From positions 1 to 5,820 of the forward strand of contig JASJBY010000332.1 of NCBI GenBank assembly GCA_030066245.1: 5,820 nucleotides of DNA, read 5' to 3'. The DNA comes from Gammaproteobacteria bacterium. GTDB taxonomy: Bacteria > Pseudomonadota > Gammaproteobacteria > JAABTG01. A program made the translations under genes and the position numbers. Below, piece after piece: positions 5,672 through 5,820 of this stretch (position 1 is the stretch's first letter; each line of letters opens with the position of its first letter). The notes beneath the pieces were generated by a model, which saw only the letters and a program-made list of their open reading frames with translations, was not told the DNA's origin and made no database searches.

Positions 5672-5820
5672 GCCCTAGCCCGGATTTCTCACCAGGCGGA
5701 CCTCGGAGCGCAGATTATGTTGGCAAACTCAACACATTGGCTTCACCAAGCCGGTCGTCCTGATAAACAGGCCGTCCTATTCGGTTCTTGGCCCACTCTG
5801 GCTTTGCATCTTGACCGGTC
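5672..5820. other. Non-coding or unassigned region downstream of fliE
   Basis: No recognisable gene or ribosome-binding site is present in these 149 bases, although fliF normally follows fliE closely. Visible structure: hairpin GGCTT-CACC-AAGCC (5739-5752), palindrome GACCGGTC at the very end (5813-5820), and an imperfect repeat of GGTCGTCCT / GGCCGTCCT. A reading frame from ATG 5717 stays open to the edge for 34 codons, but I do not recognise the peptide and it lacks a Shine-Dalgarno. CCTAGCCCGGATTTCTCACC (5674-5693), three bases after the fliE stop, resembles from memory the ends of some insertion sequences; this is unverified. Confidence 0.35.

Overview
The window is a flagellar regulatory segment from a GC-rich, non-enteric gammaproteobacterium. 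The gene order (PilZ-like protein, fleQ, fleS, fleR, fliE, all on the + strand) is the FleQ/FleSR hierarchy known from polarly flagellated bacteria such as Pseudomonas and relatives, not the enteric FlhDC system. The species cannot be named from the sequence alone.

Layout: 1-501 is a degenerate PilZ-type protein whose start coincides with the window edge and may be cut. 502-1057 is a 556-base gap with no convincing gene. It holds several inverted repeats and, at its 3' end, an AT-rich stretch with a sigma-70-like promoter candidate for fleQ. 1058-2476 is fleQ, the master sigma-54 activator with a degenerate receiver domain and recognisable c-di-GMP-binding motifs. The 131-base fleQ-fleS gap contains a strong sigma-54 (-24/-12) promoter, followed at the expected transcription start by a perfect 20-base alternating purine-pyrimidine tract. 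2608-3783 is fleS, a soluble PAS histidine kinase. 3848-5206 is fleR, its sigma-54-activating response regulator. 5207-5344 is taken up by a gapped inverted repeat that includes the fleR stop codon and by an array of twelve 7-base repeats that runs almost to the start codon of fliE (5345-5671, basal-body rod adapter). 5672-5820 has no assignable gene, although fliF would normally follow fliE closely.

How the genes work together: FleQ with RpoN should switch on fleSR from the promoter at 2541-2558. FleS phosphorylates FleR, and FleR with RpoN drives the hook/basal-body class genes, which in known systems include fliE. FleQ and the PilZ-like neighbour both suggest a c-di-GMP input to the motility decision. 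I see no new defence, mobile or metabolic system. The most unusual part is the fleR-fliE junction, where repeats seem to have replaced the expected sigma-54 promoter and ribosome-binding site of fliE.
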